Source of the DNA: Ruminococcus sp. UBA3855
GTDB taxonomy: Bacteria; Bacillota; Clostridia; Oscillospirales; Ruminococcaceae
Length of the DNA: 29,324 nucleotides
Direction: 5' to 3'
NCBI GenBank assembly: GCA_002392545.1
Contig: DGHF01000115.1
Coordinates: forward strand, 1 to 29,324
The notes below the pieces were generated by a model that was not told the DNA's origin, did no database searches, and saw only the letters and a program-made list of their open reading frames with translations. How positions within the stretch are numbered: position 1 is the stretch's first letter; the number at the start of each line of letters is the position of its first letter. This document shows positions 14,567 through 22,457 of this stretch, one piece after another. Made by a program: the position numbers and the translations under genes.

Positions 14567-16528
14567 ATGGTTTGGAATCCAAAACGCCCCGACAATCTGC
14601 CGATTTCTGTCGAACGTGCTGTTCTTGAAAACGGAACGATTGTTGCAGGAAAGTATTATATTCATGAATTGCTTTGTTACAGCGGTTCGGAATTATATTA
14701 TCATGTACAGGATGTGCAGAATGGTGAACATTTCTGGCTTGATGAATTATTACCGTTTCAATGGTGCAGTCTGGACTATGAGGAAAATTTCGTGCCCCTC
14801 CGCAAGGAATCGGCTGTGCAGTGGGATGCTGTGAAAAATATTATGATAGAACGGCTCAAACAATTGCAGTCCCTTTCTGATGAAGAAGCTCTTCCCGAAA
14901 TTCACGATATTTTCGAAGAATACGGCACAATCTTTCACACGGAAACCATCAGACAGAATATTTCCCTCCGTGAACATCTGGAACAGGGTGTACTTTCGCC
15001 GAGTGATGCAATGCAGTTATTCGCTCCCATCCTCGACACATTAGCCGGACTGCATCAGGAGGGAATCTGTCACGGAAATATTACAGATACCGCCATTCGC
15101 CTTGAGGATGGAGAATGCATTCTCCGTGACTGGCTCAACCGTCCGCATACGTCCGGAATGCAGGATGATGTCAGGGCGGTGAGTCTGCTGTTGTATCAGG
15201 CTATGACTGGTGAAAATATCTTCCGTGATGAGACGGCGCAGAAACTCCCTGAAACCGTCCGCAATGCCATTTACAACGGCATCTATGACAACAGTCTCAC
15301 AATTATGGAATTATGGCATCAGCTCCACGCAAAACGTCCTGTGAAGCGTGTAGAGCCTGTCAGGGCGGTGAAAAAGCGTTCTTCGCCTGTTCCGATGATA
15401 CTGACCATTCTGTTTTGTTCGGGCTGTCTCTGGCTTGCTTGGAATCCCATTCAGACTTGGAATATCAACCAGAATTCCGGCGCATCCTCCCGAAAGGCGG
15501 AACATCTTCTGCCGGATGTGAGTTACAATGCACCTGAACAGAGTATTTTACTCCCTGAAATGCTTTACCTGCCGGAAGAAGAAGCCGTTCAGGAGTTGCA
15601 AAATCTAGGTCTTCGTGTCGTTGTGACCGGAAAAGAGAAAAATCCTGTTATTCCAAAGGGAAAAATTGTCACACAGTCCCCGAATGCCGGAATACTCCTG
15701 CAAAAGGGCGATACAGTCACGCTCTCTGTCAGTGACGGATGGAAAAGCACCGTCCCTGATGTTTCCGGAATGCCCCTTGAAAAAGCATCTGCAAAGCTGG
15801 AAAAATCCGGATTTTCTGTGGAAACCGTGGAAGCGGTCAGTGATTCTGTTCCGCCTGACTGTGTGATTTCTCAGGATGCTGCACCAGATACCGAGCTGGA
15901 AAGAGAATCTGTCATTCAACTGCTCGTTTCTGTCAGCCGGAAAAATATTGACTCCTCTCAAAAGGTCACTATGCCCGACTGTTCCGGCATGACGTTTGAC
16001 GAAGCGAAAAAAATACTTTCCAAACAACTCCTGTATGCAGTAATGGAAGATATGACCTTTGATAAGAAAACACCTGCCGGAAAAATCATTTCACAGAGTG
16101 TAGAAAGCAATCAGGACATTCCGCAGGGGACGACAGTGAATTTTATTGTCAGTCTTGGCGCAGAAAAAACAAGCGTTCCGGATGTTACCGCCATGACCAT
16201 CGAGGAAGCCAGAGAAACCCTTGAAAATGCAAATCTCCGCTGTGTCCTCTGCTACGTTTCCGGAGATGCGGAAAGCGTTGACAAAATACTGTCTCAAAAT
16301 TACCCTCCGGAGTCCGTCCTTCCCATCAATACAGAAGTATGGCTGAATGTGAGTGTCGGCTCTGAGAGCCGTGTGGAAAGTCTTGGAGGATGGTCAGGAA
16401 ATCCGCTTCCCACTCCCGACGGACAGACCCCGATTGAAACTACTCCGCCTGAAATTGAAAATCCCGATTTGGAAATTCCCCCTGAAGAAAATTCGGAAAT
16501 CCCCAATCCGCCTTCACCTGATGAATAA
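14567..16528 (+). CDS. PASTA-repeat membrane pseudokinase (PknB/PrkC-like architecture, degenerate active site)
   Basis: A 653-residue protein built like the muropeptide-sensing kinases PknB/PrkC, but catalytically dead by sequence. The kinase-like region spans ~15-255. The N-lobe lysine site reads FWLDELLPF (no Lys), the HRD motif is HGN (169-171, in ICHGNITDTAIRL), and the DFG site is RDW. The Gly-rich loop is also absent (LCYSGSELYY). A basic stretch (KRPVKRVEPVRAVKKR) leads to one membrane helix (~276-293). Outside are four PASTA repeats (~328-389, 395-457, 466-530, 536-598; for example VPDVSGMPLEKASAKLEKSGF), then a Pro/Glu-rich tail (~605-653). PASTA domains bind peptidoglycan fragments. 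AGGTGA overlaps the previous stop; the ATG follows six bases after that stop. Likely partner of the upstream pseudokinase. Confidence 0.85.
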   Translation: MVWNPKRPDNLPISVERAVLENGTIVAGKYYIHELLCYSGSELYYHVQDVQNGEHFWLDELLPFQWCSLDYEENFVPLRKESAVQWDAVKNIMIERLKQLQSLSDEEALPEIHDIFEEYGTIFHTETIRQNISLREHLEQGVLSPSDAMQLFAPILDTLAGLHQEGICHGNITDTAIRLEDGECILRDWLNRPHTSGMQDDVRAVSLLLYQAMTGENIFRDETAQKLPETVRNAIYNGIYDNSLTIMELWHQLHAKRPVKRVEPVRAVKKRSSPVPMILTILFCSGCLWLAWNPIQTWNINQNSGASSRKAEHLLPDVSYNAPEQSILLPEMLYLPEEEAVQELQNLGLRVVVTGKEKNPVIPKGKIVTQSPNAGILLQKGDTVTLSVSDGWKSTVPDVSGMPLEKASAKLEKSGFSVETVEAVSDSVPPDCVISQDAAPDTELERESVIQLLVSVSRKNIDSSQKVTMPDCSGMTFDEAKKILSKQLLYAVMEDMTFDKKTPAGKIISQSVESNQDIPQGTTVNFIVSLGAEKTSVPDVTAMTIEEARETLENANLRCVLCYVSGDAESVDKILSQNYPPESVLPINTEVWLNVSVGSESRVESLGGWSGNPLPTPDGQTPIETTPPEIENPDLEIPPEENSEIPNPPSPDE

Positions 16529-16541
16529 TTTCACAAAAAAT

Positions 16542-16579
16542 AAAAACACATCCGCCTTTCTGATGGGGATGTGTTTTTT
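16542..16579. terminator. Bidirectional terminator between the pseudokinase operon and the S1-domain gene
   Basis: AAAAACACATCC (16542-16553) pairs perfectly with GGATGTGTTTTT (16567-16578) around a 13-base loop. A-rich and T-rich flanks make it work in both directions. It lies 14 bases past the PASTA gene stop and 12 bases from the convergent S1 gene stop. Confidence 0.85.
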
Positions 16580-16590
16580 GTTATCATGTT

Positions 16591-17532
16591 TCAGTCAAGA
16601 ACACCGTCAAATACTGTTTCTATGTATTTGGATGCGCCCAGAGGTGTATAGCACCATCTGTCAATGTGATTGCCTTCATAGAAATAATGCAGGGGTTCGG
16701 GTGCGGTGCTGTCTCCGCAGACATCAACCAAAATTAACTTGACTTTCAGCTTTTCCGGAATCAGGGCTTTGATGTAAACACTGGTTCTCTGTCCGACTGT
16801 AACCGGCTGACGGAGTTCCGCCAATCCTGCGAGGTTCGGTGTCAGTTCAATGAAAACGCCGTATTTCTCAACAGAACGTACAATACCCGTTGTTGTTTCT
16901 CCGGTCTGGAATAATGCAGCATTTTCTTCCCACGTTCCCAGTAACTCTTTATGAGAAAGACAGATTCTGTTGTCCTGAAATCCCTTGATAATGACACGCA
17001 CATCCTGACCCACTGTGAAACGGTCAGAAGGATGCATAATTCTGGAAACAGAAATGGTATCAATGGGAAGCATGGAAGCAATCCCACAGCCAATATCAAC
17101 AAATGCGCCGAACGGCTCAAGGTGTGTCACTTTTGCGGGAATGATGTCACCTGCATGGAGTTTGTCAAGAAATTGTTCCTGACACTCCTCCTGCACCATA
17201 CGTCTGGAAAGAATGGCAACAGGGTTTCCGTCTTCGTCTTTTTCAATTCTCAGAACATGAAAGCAGACAGGTTTTCCGACTCTTGCAATCAAAGCAATAT
17301 CTCTCATTGTTCCCTCTGCAATTCCGACAGCTCCCTCTTCTCTGGGAATCATGCCTTTCATGCACGGCAGACTGACCCAAAGATTGTGGGAAACGTCGCA
17401 CATGGTCACTCTCGCTTCAAGAATGCGACCGGATGCCTGCGCCTGTAGCAGTCCCTGCTGGGTTGCAATCATGTTCTGGTTTTCGGGTGTGTCGATTAAA
17501 GCACCCTCGGGATAAAAATTCATAGTATACAT
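16591..17532 (-). CDS. S1-domain RNA-binding protein (ribosomal protein S1-like)
   Basis: A 313-residue protein with S1/OB-fold RNA-binding domains. A degenerate first unit spans ~35-112. A clear central S1 domain spans ~128-196 (AGDIIPAKVTHLEPFGAFVDIG, then NRICLSHKELLGTW). A third spans ~212-270 (GETTTGIVRSVEKYGVFIEL). This is the short, three-domain form seen annotated as S1-like in Clostridia, rather than the six-domain E. coli S1. A role in translation initiation or mRNA handling is inferred. The start is the ATG at 17532, with GGAGG seven bases before it. An in-frame TTG at 17679 belongs to the TTGACA promoter box and is rejected. Monocistronic, with a shared terminator downstream. Confidence 0.85.
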   Translation of the reverse strand: MYTMNFYPEGALIDTPENQNMIATQQGLLQAQASGRILEARVTMCDVSHNLWVSLPCMKGMIPREEGAVGIAEGTMRDIALIARVGKPVCFHVLRIEKDEDGNPVAILSRRMVQEECQEQFLDKLHAGDIIPAKVTHLEPFGAFVDIGCGIASMLPIDTISVSRIMHPSDRFTVGQDVRVIIKGFQDNRICLSHKELLGTWEENAALFQTGETTTGIVRSVEKYGVFIELTPNLAGLAELRQPVTVGQRTSVYIKALIPEKLKVKLILVDVCGDSTAPEPLHYFYEGNHIDRWCYTPLGASKYIETVFDGVLD

Positions 17533-17650
17533 ATTTTGACCTCCGATTTCATATTTTTCAGGAAAAGTTCTGTTATATCCTATGCAGTTATATGACAGAA
17601 TAGAACTCATCCAAATTCCCGAAAAATATAGTATTCCTCTCCCAATATAT

Positions 17651-17679
17651 ATGCTAACATACTTTTGACAAAATGTCAA
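17651..17679 (-). promoter_or_regulatory. Sigma-A promoter of the S1-domain gene with palindrome over the -35 box
   Basis: Minus-strand TTGACA (17679-17674), 17-base spacer, TAGCAT (17656-17651). The transcript leader would be about 110 bases. The -35 box is one arm of the palindrome TTGACA-AAA-TGTCAA (17665-17679), which could be an operator. The 5' untranslated region (17533-17645) contains no motif I recognise. Confidence 0.65.
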
Positions 17680-17747
17680 GCAGAATTTGTGACGAATTTT
17701 CCATAAAATAACAAATAACTGTCTATTTTATAGAAAATTTTCACAAT

Positions 17748-18095
17748 TTATCCGTTTTTCCTGATATTAACAGCCCCCATTGCGTGAAAATAGGATGATA
17801 CTCTTTTTTCTGCCTCTGGTTCAATGATTGCCATGAGTTCGGTACTCTGTCGGCGGATGGGTTCGGGGACGGTATCAGGGGAAATTTCCGAATAAAGGAC
17901 ATCCGTGGCATAGTTCGACATACGCAGATTCGCAGGCAACATGGTGAAATGAATTTTCCCTTCCGGCGGTCTGTATCCTGAAAGACGGCGCAAAGTGATT
18001 CTGTGCACCCCTCTGACATTCTGCCGGATTCTTCCGGCGCACAGTTCCGCCAGTTCTTCTGTTTCAAATTCACCATACATTTTCATCAGTTCCAT
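17748..18095 (-). CDS. Small unrecognised protein (115 aa)
   Basis: I do not recognise this 115-residue soluble protein. It begins MELMKMYGEFETEELAELCAG. That opening (xYGxFxTEExAExA) loosely resembles the first strand-helix of small stress proteins such as YflT/GsiB-type domains, but the rest (VRGVHRITLRRLSGYRPPEGK...MLPANLRMSNYATD) does not confirm it. AAAGGGG lies eight bases before the ATG at 18095. A similarly long open frame in another phase (17741-18076) has no ribosome site and is taken as a shadow. No convincing terminator follows; only an AT-rich palindrome CTATTTTATAG is seen near 17725. The promoter is weak or unclear. Confidence 0.65.
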   Translation of the reverse strand: MELMKMYGEFETEELAELCAGRIRQNVRGVHRITLRRLSGYRPPEGKIHFTMLPANLRMSNYATDVLYSEISPDTVPEPIRRQSTELMAIIEPEAEKRVSSYFHAMGAVNIRKNG

Positions 18096-18179
18096 TTCAA
18101 AAACCCCTTTCTGGTTTGTTCATACAAAGTATGGCACAAAATTTCAGGGATATTCAAATGAACATGATTTTTTCCCCGC

Positions 18180-18209
18180 AAAAAGACAGGCTGTGAAACC
18201 TGTCTTTTT
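18180..18209 (-). terminator. Intrinsic terminator ending the housekeeping operon
   Basis: AAAAAGACAGG (18180-18190) and CCTGTCTTTTT (18199-18209) form a perfect 11-bp stem with an 8-base loop, with T residues at the 3' end on the minus strand. It lies six bases after the exonuclease gene stop. Confidence 0.85.
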
Positions 18210-18215
18210 GTGCTG

Positions 18216-18965
18216 TTATAAATCAATTTCAATCCCAACGGGGCAGTGGTCACTCCCAAAAACATTGGGATAAATTTCAGCCTTTGTGAGTTTATCGGCG
18301 ATACGGTTTGAAACAAGGAAATAATCAATCCGCCATCCCACATTCCTAGCCCTTGCATTCCCCATATAAGACCACCACGAATAAGCATCTTTCTGATTGG
18401 GGTGCAGATAGCGGAAACTGTCAGTAAATCCGGCATTGAGGAGGGCAGTGAATTTTCCTCTTTCCTCGTTGGTGAATCCGGCATTTCCGACATTGGGCTT
18501 TGGATTTTTGAGGTCAATTTCATTGTGAGCAACATTCATATCACCGCAGATAATGACAGGCTTTTGCTTGTCGAGGGCAATCAGAAATTTCCTGAAATCG
18601 TCCTCCCACTGCATTCGGTAATCAAGCCTTGTCAAGCCCCTCTGTGCATTGGGGACGTATACCCCGACAAAGTAGAACTTTCCATAATCGGCAATAATGG
18701 TTCTTCCCTCTGTGGTGTGCCCCTCGAAATTGAAAGTAACCTGCTGAGGGACAGTCTTGGAAAAGACAGCTGTACCGGAATAGCCTTTTTTCTCTGCGCT
18801 GTTGAAATACTGATGCCAGCCGTCAAAACTGGTTGTGACCTGTTCGGGTTGCATCTTGGTTTCCTGAATACAGAAAACATCTGCATCAAAATCACGGAAA
18901 CTTTGTTCAAAGCCCTTTGTCAGACAAGCCCGAAAGCCGTTGACATTCCATGAAATGAATCTCAT
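18216..18965 (-). CDS. Exodeoxyribonuclease III / AP endonuclease (ExoA/XthA family)
   Basis: A 249-residue enzyme that cuts DNA at abasic sites and removes 3' blocks in base-excision repair. All family motifs are visible in order: SWNVNGFRA (metal/Asn), FCIQETKM (catalytic Glu), GVYVPNAQRG (Tyr-Pro-Asn), IICGDMNVAH (Asp/Asn), GWRIDYFLVS and the terminal GSDHCPVG (catalytic Asp-His). Length is normal for bacterial ExoA. Its ATG overlaps the TGA of the preceding tiny gene (ATGA at 18965-18962), so it is translationally coupled. It is the last gene of an operon that starts at 23717. A strong hairpin follows immediately. Confidence 0.96.
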   Translation of the reverse strand: MRFISWNVNGFRACLTKGFEQSFRDFDADVFCIQETKMQPEQVTTSFDGWHQYFNSAEKKGYSGTAVFSKTVPQQVTFNFEGHTTEGRTIIADYGKFYFVGVYVPNAQRGLTRLDYRMQWEDDFRKFLIALDKQKPVIICGDMNVAHNEIDLKNPKPNVGNAGFTNEERGKFTALLNAGFTDSFRYLHPNQKDAYSWWSYMGNARARNVGWRIDYFLVSNRIADKLTKAEIYPNVFGSDHCPVGIEIDL

Positions 18966-19141
18966 AATTTTTCAACAATCACAGAAAACTGACTGGTAGA
19001 TACCAGAAAAACCGTCTGACCAGACAGGTTATTGAAAAATACAGTATTCTGCATGACGTTCATCACAACATCTTCCAGAGTGATTTCACGCACCAGTTCA
19101 GAATTTCCATTGTAAACACTGACTTTGTAATTGCTTTTCAT
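18962..19141 (-). CDS. Tiny unrecognised protein B (59 aa), paralogue of its upstream neighbour
   Basis: I do not recognise the family. The 59-residue sequence (MKSNYKVSVYNGNSELVREI...VFLVSTSQFSVIVEKL) aligns along its length with the neighbouring 64-residue protein: NYKVS[VI]Y, EL[VL][RK]E, LE[DN]V, and LVSTxQ followed by a hydrophobic strand. The two are diverged tandem copies. The pattern suggests a small all-beta or beta-rich fold; there is no signal peptide or Cys. GGAGG lies about eight bases before the ATG at 19141. The TGA overlaps the ATG of exonuclease III. Upstream of 19141 the same frame is open but has no ribosome site. Confidence 0.7.
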   Translation of the reverse strand: MKSNYKVSVYNGNSELVREITLEDVVMNVMQNTVFFNNLSGQTVFLVSTSQFSVIVEKL

Positions 19142-19181
19142 AATGGTAAACCTCCAATAAAATAATGATTTCAAGCCGGAA

Positions 19182-19376
19182 TTAAACTCCAACTTTGTCA
19201 ACTTCTTCCGCAATGATGATACACTGATTTGTAGAAACGACAAGCGGATAATGTCCCTTTTTCGCAGTAAAGCGGATTAAATCGCCCTCTTGCTGAGGAA
19301 ATACATTTTCAAGAAACAGTTCTTTCAGCAGTTCGCCGGATTTTGTGTAAATGGACACTTTATAATTCTGATACAT
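19182..19376 (-). CDS. Tiny unrecognised protein A (64 aa), paralogue of its downstream neighbour
   Basis: I do not recognise the family. Its 64 residues (MYQNYKVSIYTKSGELLKEL...LVVSTNQCIIIAEEVDKVGV) match the downstream 59-residue protein in the pattern NYKVS-x-Y, GELLKE, LENV, LVVSTNQ. AAAGGAG is six bases before the ATG at 19376, and the gene starts 11 bases after the aminopeptidase stop. Two diverged copies kept side by side in a housekeeping operon point to selection, possibly as a heterodimer. This is inference. No membrane segment or metal-binding motif is seen. Confidence 0.7.
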   Translation of the reverse strand: MYQNYKVSIYTKSGELLKELFLENVFPQQEGDLIRFTAKKGHYPLVVSTNQCIIIAEEVDKVGV

Positions 19377-19387
19377 TTCTTTCTCCT

Positions 19388-20791
19388 TTAAGATTCCAAG
19401 AATACCTTGAATGCACGGTAAGCAGCCCATACATCTGTTTTCGCTACCAGTTCATAGGGGGCGTGCATCGAGAGGACAGGGACACCGATATCAACGGTAT
19501 CAACATCAAGATTTGCAATGTACAGGGCAACCGTACCGCCGCCGCCCATATCAACTTTACCGAGTTCGCCGGTCTGCCAGATAACACCGCCGTCATCAAG
19601 GATTCTGCGGATTTCGCCGACAAATTCAGCAGATGCATCAGATGTGCCGGATTTTCCCCTTGCGCCTGTGAACTTCGTCACGCATACACCATGATTCAGA
19701 TAAGCACAGTTATTTCTTTCAAGAACTTCTGGAAATGTCGGGTCAAAACCTGCATTCACATCAGCGGAAAGGCATTTTGATGCACTCATCACATGACGAC
19801 CATTTTCACCGAAGCATTCCGCCAAATCCATCAGGAAATATTTGAGGTAAGACGAACACAAACCAGTATTTCCGTCGCTTCCGGTTTCTTCCTTGTCGGT
19901 GAGAATCACAACGCTTGTATGTGTAGGCGTGGGAACGTCCAGAGAGGCACGGAACGCAGGATAAGAGCATACTTTATCATCATGTCCATATGCACCAATC
20001 AGACTTCTGTCAAAGCCCACATCCTTCGCCGGAAATGCCGGAACGGCTTCCAATTCCGCAGAAAGAAAATCTTCTTCGATAATTCCGTATTTCTCGTTCA
20101 GAATCTTCATGAGGTTGAGTTTCACGAGATTGCTTTCCTTGTCGTCACGGAACGGCATTGAACCAACCACAATATTCAGTTCTTCGCCCTTGATACCCTG
20201 TGCAAGGGAACGTTTCATCTGGTCAGTAGCGAGATGAGGGAGGAGGTCAGTAATATAAAATACAGGGTCTCCGGCATCTTCACCAATGCGGACTTGCACC
20301 TTTTCGCCGTCTTTTCTGACAATGACACCATGCAGAGACAGGGGAATTGCTGTCCACTGATATTTTTTGATACCGCCATAATAATGGGTCTTGAAATAGC
20401 CGATTTCGTCCTGTTCATAAAGCGGATTCTGTTTCATGTCCAGACGAGGGGAATCAATATGCGCTGCACAAAGGCGCACACCCTCTGAAATAGGGGCTGT
20501 GCCAATTGTCGCCAGAATGACAGATTTCCCACGGTTATTCAGATAAATTTTATCGCCTGCTTTGAGCTTCATGCCATACTGGAACGGAACAAAGCCATTC
20601 TTTTCGAGTTCATCCGTTAAAAATGTTGTAATTTCACGTTCTGTCTTTGCCGTGTTCATGAAATTCATGTAATCATCACAGAACGAATTGCAGAGGGTTA
20701 ATTCTTCCTCTGTCATGCGCTGAACAGCGTGTTTTTGGGTTGCAAACAGCTGTTCTTTGAGTGTTTTTGCTTCACTTTTTTCATTTGCCAT
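19388..20791 (-). CDS. M18-family aminopeptidase
   Basis: A 467-residue zinc aminopeptidase of the M18 family, which removes N-terminal (often acidic) residues from peptides in the cytoplasm. Visible: AAHIDSPRLD with metal ligand His111; YGHDDKVCSYPA with bridging Asp271; TDKEETGSDG with catalytic Glu301 and metal-binding Glu302; SADVNAGFDP; and MHAPYELVAKTD with the last metal ligand His443. Length and motif spacing are normal. A ribosome site (AAAGGCGG) precedes the ATG, 23 bases after coaE. It is the fifth gene of the operon and is followed 11 bases later by the tiny protein pair. Confidence 0.94.
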   Translation of the reverse strand: MANEKSEAKTLKEQLFATQKHAVQRMTEEELTLCNSFCDDYMNFMNTAKTEREITTFLTDELEKNGFVPFQYGMKLKAGDKIYLNNRGKSVILATIGTAPISEGVRLCAAHIDSPRLDMKQNPLYEQDEIGYFKTHYYGGIKKYQWTAIPLSLHGVIVRKDGEKVQVRIGEDAGDPVFYITDLLPHLATDQMKRSLAQGIKGEELNIVVGSMPFRDDKESNLVKLNLMKILNEKYGIIEEDFLSAELEAVPAFPAKDVGFDRSLIGAYGHDDKVCSYPAFRASLDVPTPTHTSVVILTDKEETGSDGNTGLCSSYLKYFLMDLAECFGENGRHVMSASKCLSADVNAGFDPTFPEVLERNNCAYLNHGVCVTKFTGARGKSGTSDASAEFVGEIRRILDDGGVIWQTGELGKVDMGGGGTVALYIANLDVDTVDIGVPVLSMHAPYELVAKTDVWAAYRAFKVFLES

Positions 20792-20814
20792 GATAATGAC
20801 CGCCTTTCTTTGGT

Positions 20815-21450
20815 TCAGTCTGTACTGAACATTTTATGATAATAGATTTTAATTTTATCCACAATTTCCTCTGACTGTGCAAAAAGGGAATCAAGATTTC
20901 CGTCATTTCTGACAACATAATCAGAATGCTGAATAAAAAACTCTTCCGGAAGCTGTGCATTCATGCGCTCACAAGCGGATTCTTTTGTCAGTCCGTCACG
21001 CTGGATAATTCTTTCACAGCGTATTTCCGGTTCAGCAAGTACGGAAATAATCAAATCACAGAAATCAGAGGCTTTGCTTTCGAATAATGTCGGAGCATCC
21101 AGCAATATCAGCCCATATCCTTCAGCTGAATATTGATTCATCTGAGCGAAAATTTCCGCCGTAATGAAAGGATGCACAATGCTGTTAAGGACTTCGAGCT
21201 TTTTCTTATCTGTGAAAGCGATTTTTGCAAGGGCTTTTCTGTTCAGGGAATTGTCTTCATTTCTGATTTCGTCCCCGAAATATTCAAATAATTCTTCAAG
21301 GCAAGGAGTCCCGACATCTTCTACATCTCTGGCGATTTTATCAGCATCAATGAGAGCGAACCCATTTCGGACAAAAATTCCTGAAACGGTGCTTTTTCCT
21401 GCGCCTGTCTGCCCTGTCAGACCAATGACAATGACCTGCCCTTCATTCAT
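20815..21450 (-). CDS. coaE: Dephospho-CoA kinase
   Basis: A 211-residue enzyme for the last step of coenzyme A synthesis, phosphorylating the 3'-hydroxyl of dephospho-CoA with ATP. Seen: Walker A GLTGQTGAGKST (residues 10-21), DADKIARDV at the substrate site, VHPFI, LDAPTLFES (lid/substrate region), and RIIQRDGLTKESACERMNAQ typical of CoaE. GAGGTGA lies seven bases before the ATG at 21450, whose ATGA overlaps the stop of the threonylcarbamoyl-AMP synthase gene. Length is normal. Confidence 0.95.
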   Translation of the reverse strand: MNEGQVIVIGLTGQTGAGKSTVSGIFVRNGFALIDADKIARDVEDVGTPCLEELFEYFGDEIRNEDNSLNRKALAKIAFTDKKKLEVLNSIVHPFITAEIFAQMNQYSAEGYGLILLDAPTLFESKASDFCDLIISVLAEPEIRCERIIQRDGLTKESACERMNAQLPEEFFIQHSDYVVRNDGNLDSLFAQSEEIVDKIKIYYHKMFSTD

Positions 21451-22457
21451 ACTGTAATCACCTCAAATCCTGCCGCCCTCATGAGACGGTTATAAACGGA
21501 AAGACTTGTGCCGTCTTTCCGTGGACAGCGAACATAAACTGTATCTGCGCCGTGTTCGTCCAGTTCCCTGAACCGCAAAAAGAGAAAATGTGCCTGTTCT
21601 CTGCCGTCATCTCCGTAACGCATAAAGGGGAGATTTTCAGGTTTAGGGTCAGAATCGAATAACAGACACCATGCATTGTTATCAGCGTGACTTTGCACGT
21701 AATCCATAAATTTTGAAAAGCTGTCTGTTTCCACTGGCAAAATTTTCGCTTTTGGAGCGTAATGTTTATATTTCATTCCGGGGGAAGCAACTTTTGCATC
21801 CGGTGCAATCTGCGAATAGACTGCTTTGTCAACATAGACATTTTTGGCAAAGGGCTGTAAATCCTCTTCGGAAATAATTCCGGGTCTCAGGATGTGGATG
21901 GTTTCGGCATCATCAAAGCAAATCACCGTCGATTCTACCCCTACTTCACACAAGCCCCCATCAATGACACCAGCAATTCTGCCTTCCATATCGTCCATGA
22001 CGTGCTTTGCCGTGGTGGGGCTAGGCTTTCCGGAGCGATTGGCAGAGGGTGCAGCAATGGGACACCCTGCAAGCCTTATCAGCTCCTGAGCGACAGGGTG
22101 TGACGGCATACGAATGCCGACCGTATCCAGCCCCCCAGAGGTCACAGAAGGGATTTCGGGACGTTTCGGCAATACCATAGTCAAAGGACCTGCCCAAAAT
22201 GCTTTTGCAAGTCTGACAGCAATTTCAGGCACTTCAGAAGCGATTTCATATATCATCTCAAAATCAGCGATATGAACAATCAGAGGATTATCAGCTGGTC
22301 TGCCTTTGGCGGTGAAAATCGCCCTGACAGCATCCGCATTTCGGGCATCTGCGCCCAGTCCATAGACGGTTTCAGTCGGGAAAGCAACCAGTTCGCCGTT
22401 AGCAATGAGTTCCCCTGCAACCGGCAATTCATTTAATCGAAATAGTTTTGTTTTCAT
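21447..22457 (-). CDS. L-threonylcarbamoyladenylate synthase (YrdC/Sua5 type)
   Basis: A 336-residue enzyme that makes threonylcarbamoyl-AMP from threonine, bicarbonate and ATP for the universal t6A37 tRNA modification. The YrdC domain (~8-190) shows FPTETVYGLGADA, the nucleotide-binding KGRPADNPLIVH, GPLTMVLPK, GIRMPSHP and PSANRSGKPSPT. A linker with PGMKYKHYAP leads to the C-terminal Sua5 domain (~210-336), so this is the long Sua5 form rather than short TsaC. The ATG overlaps the prfA stop (ATGA), and its own stop overlaps the coaE start. Co-occurrence with prfA is common in Firmicutes. Confidence 0.95.
   Translation of the reverse strand: MKTKLFRLNELPVAGELIANGELVAFPTETVYGLGADARNADAVRAIFTAKGRPADNPLIVHIADFEMIYEIASEVPEIAVRLAKAFWAGPLTMVLPKRPEIPSVTSGGLDTVGIRMPSHPVAQELIRLAGCPIAAPSANRSGKPSPTTAKHVMDDMEGRIAGVIDGGLCEVGVESTVICFDDAETIHILRPGIISEEDLQPFAKNVYVDKAVYSQIAPDAKVASPGMKYKHYAPKAKILPVETDSFSKFMDYVQSHADNNAWCLLFDSDPKPENLPFMRYGDDGREQAHFLFLRFRELDEHGADTVYVRCPRKDGTSLSVYNRLMRAAGFEVITV

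Noticed and set aside
17533..17679. A 49-residue N-terminal extension of the S1-domain protein starting at TTG 17679
   Set aside because: The TTG belongs to the TTGACA promoter box, while GGAGG stands seven bases before the ATG at 17532.
17741..18076. Open frame of 111 codons overlapping the 115-aa gene in another phase
   Set aside because: It has no ribosome site. The frame at 17748-18095 starts with AAAGGGG at proper distance and reads as a normal soluble protein.
18096..18179. A promoter for the 115-aa gene (TTGAAT ... CATACT)
   Set aside because: Only four of six -10 bases match, with an 18-base spacer. It is too weak to list as a feature, although some promoter must exist here.
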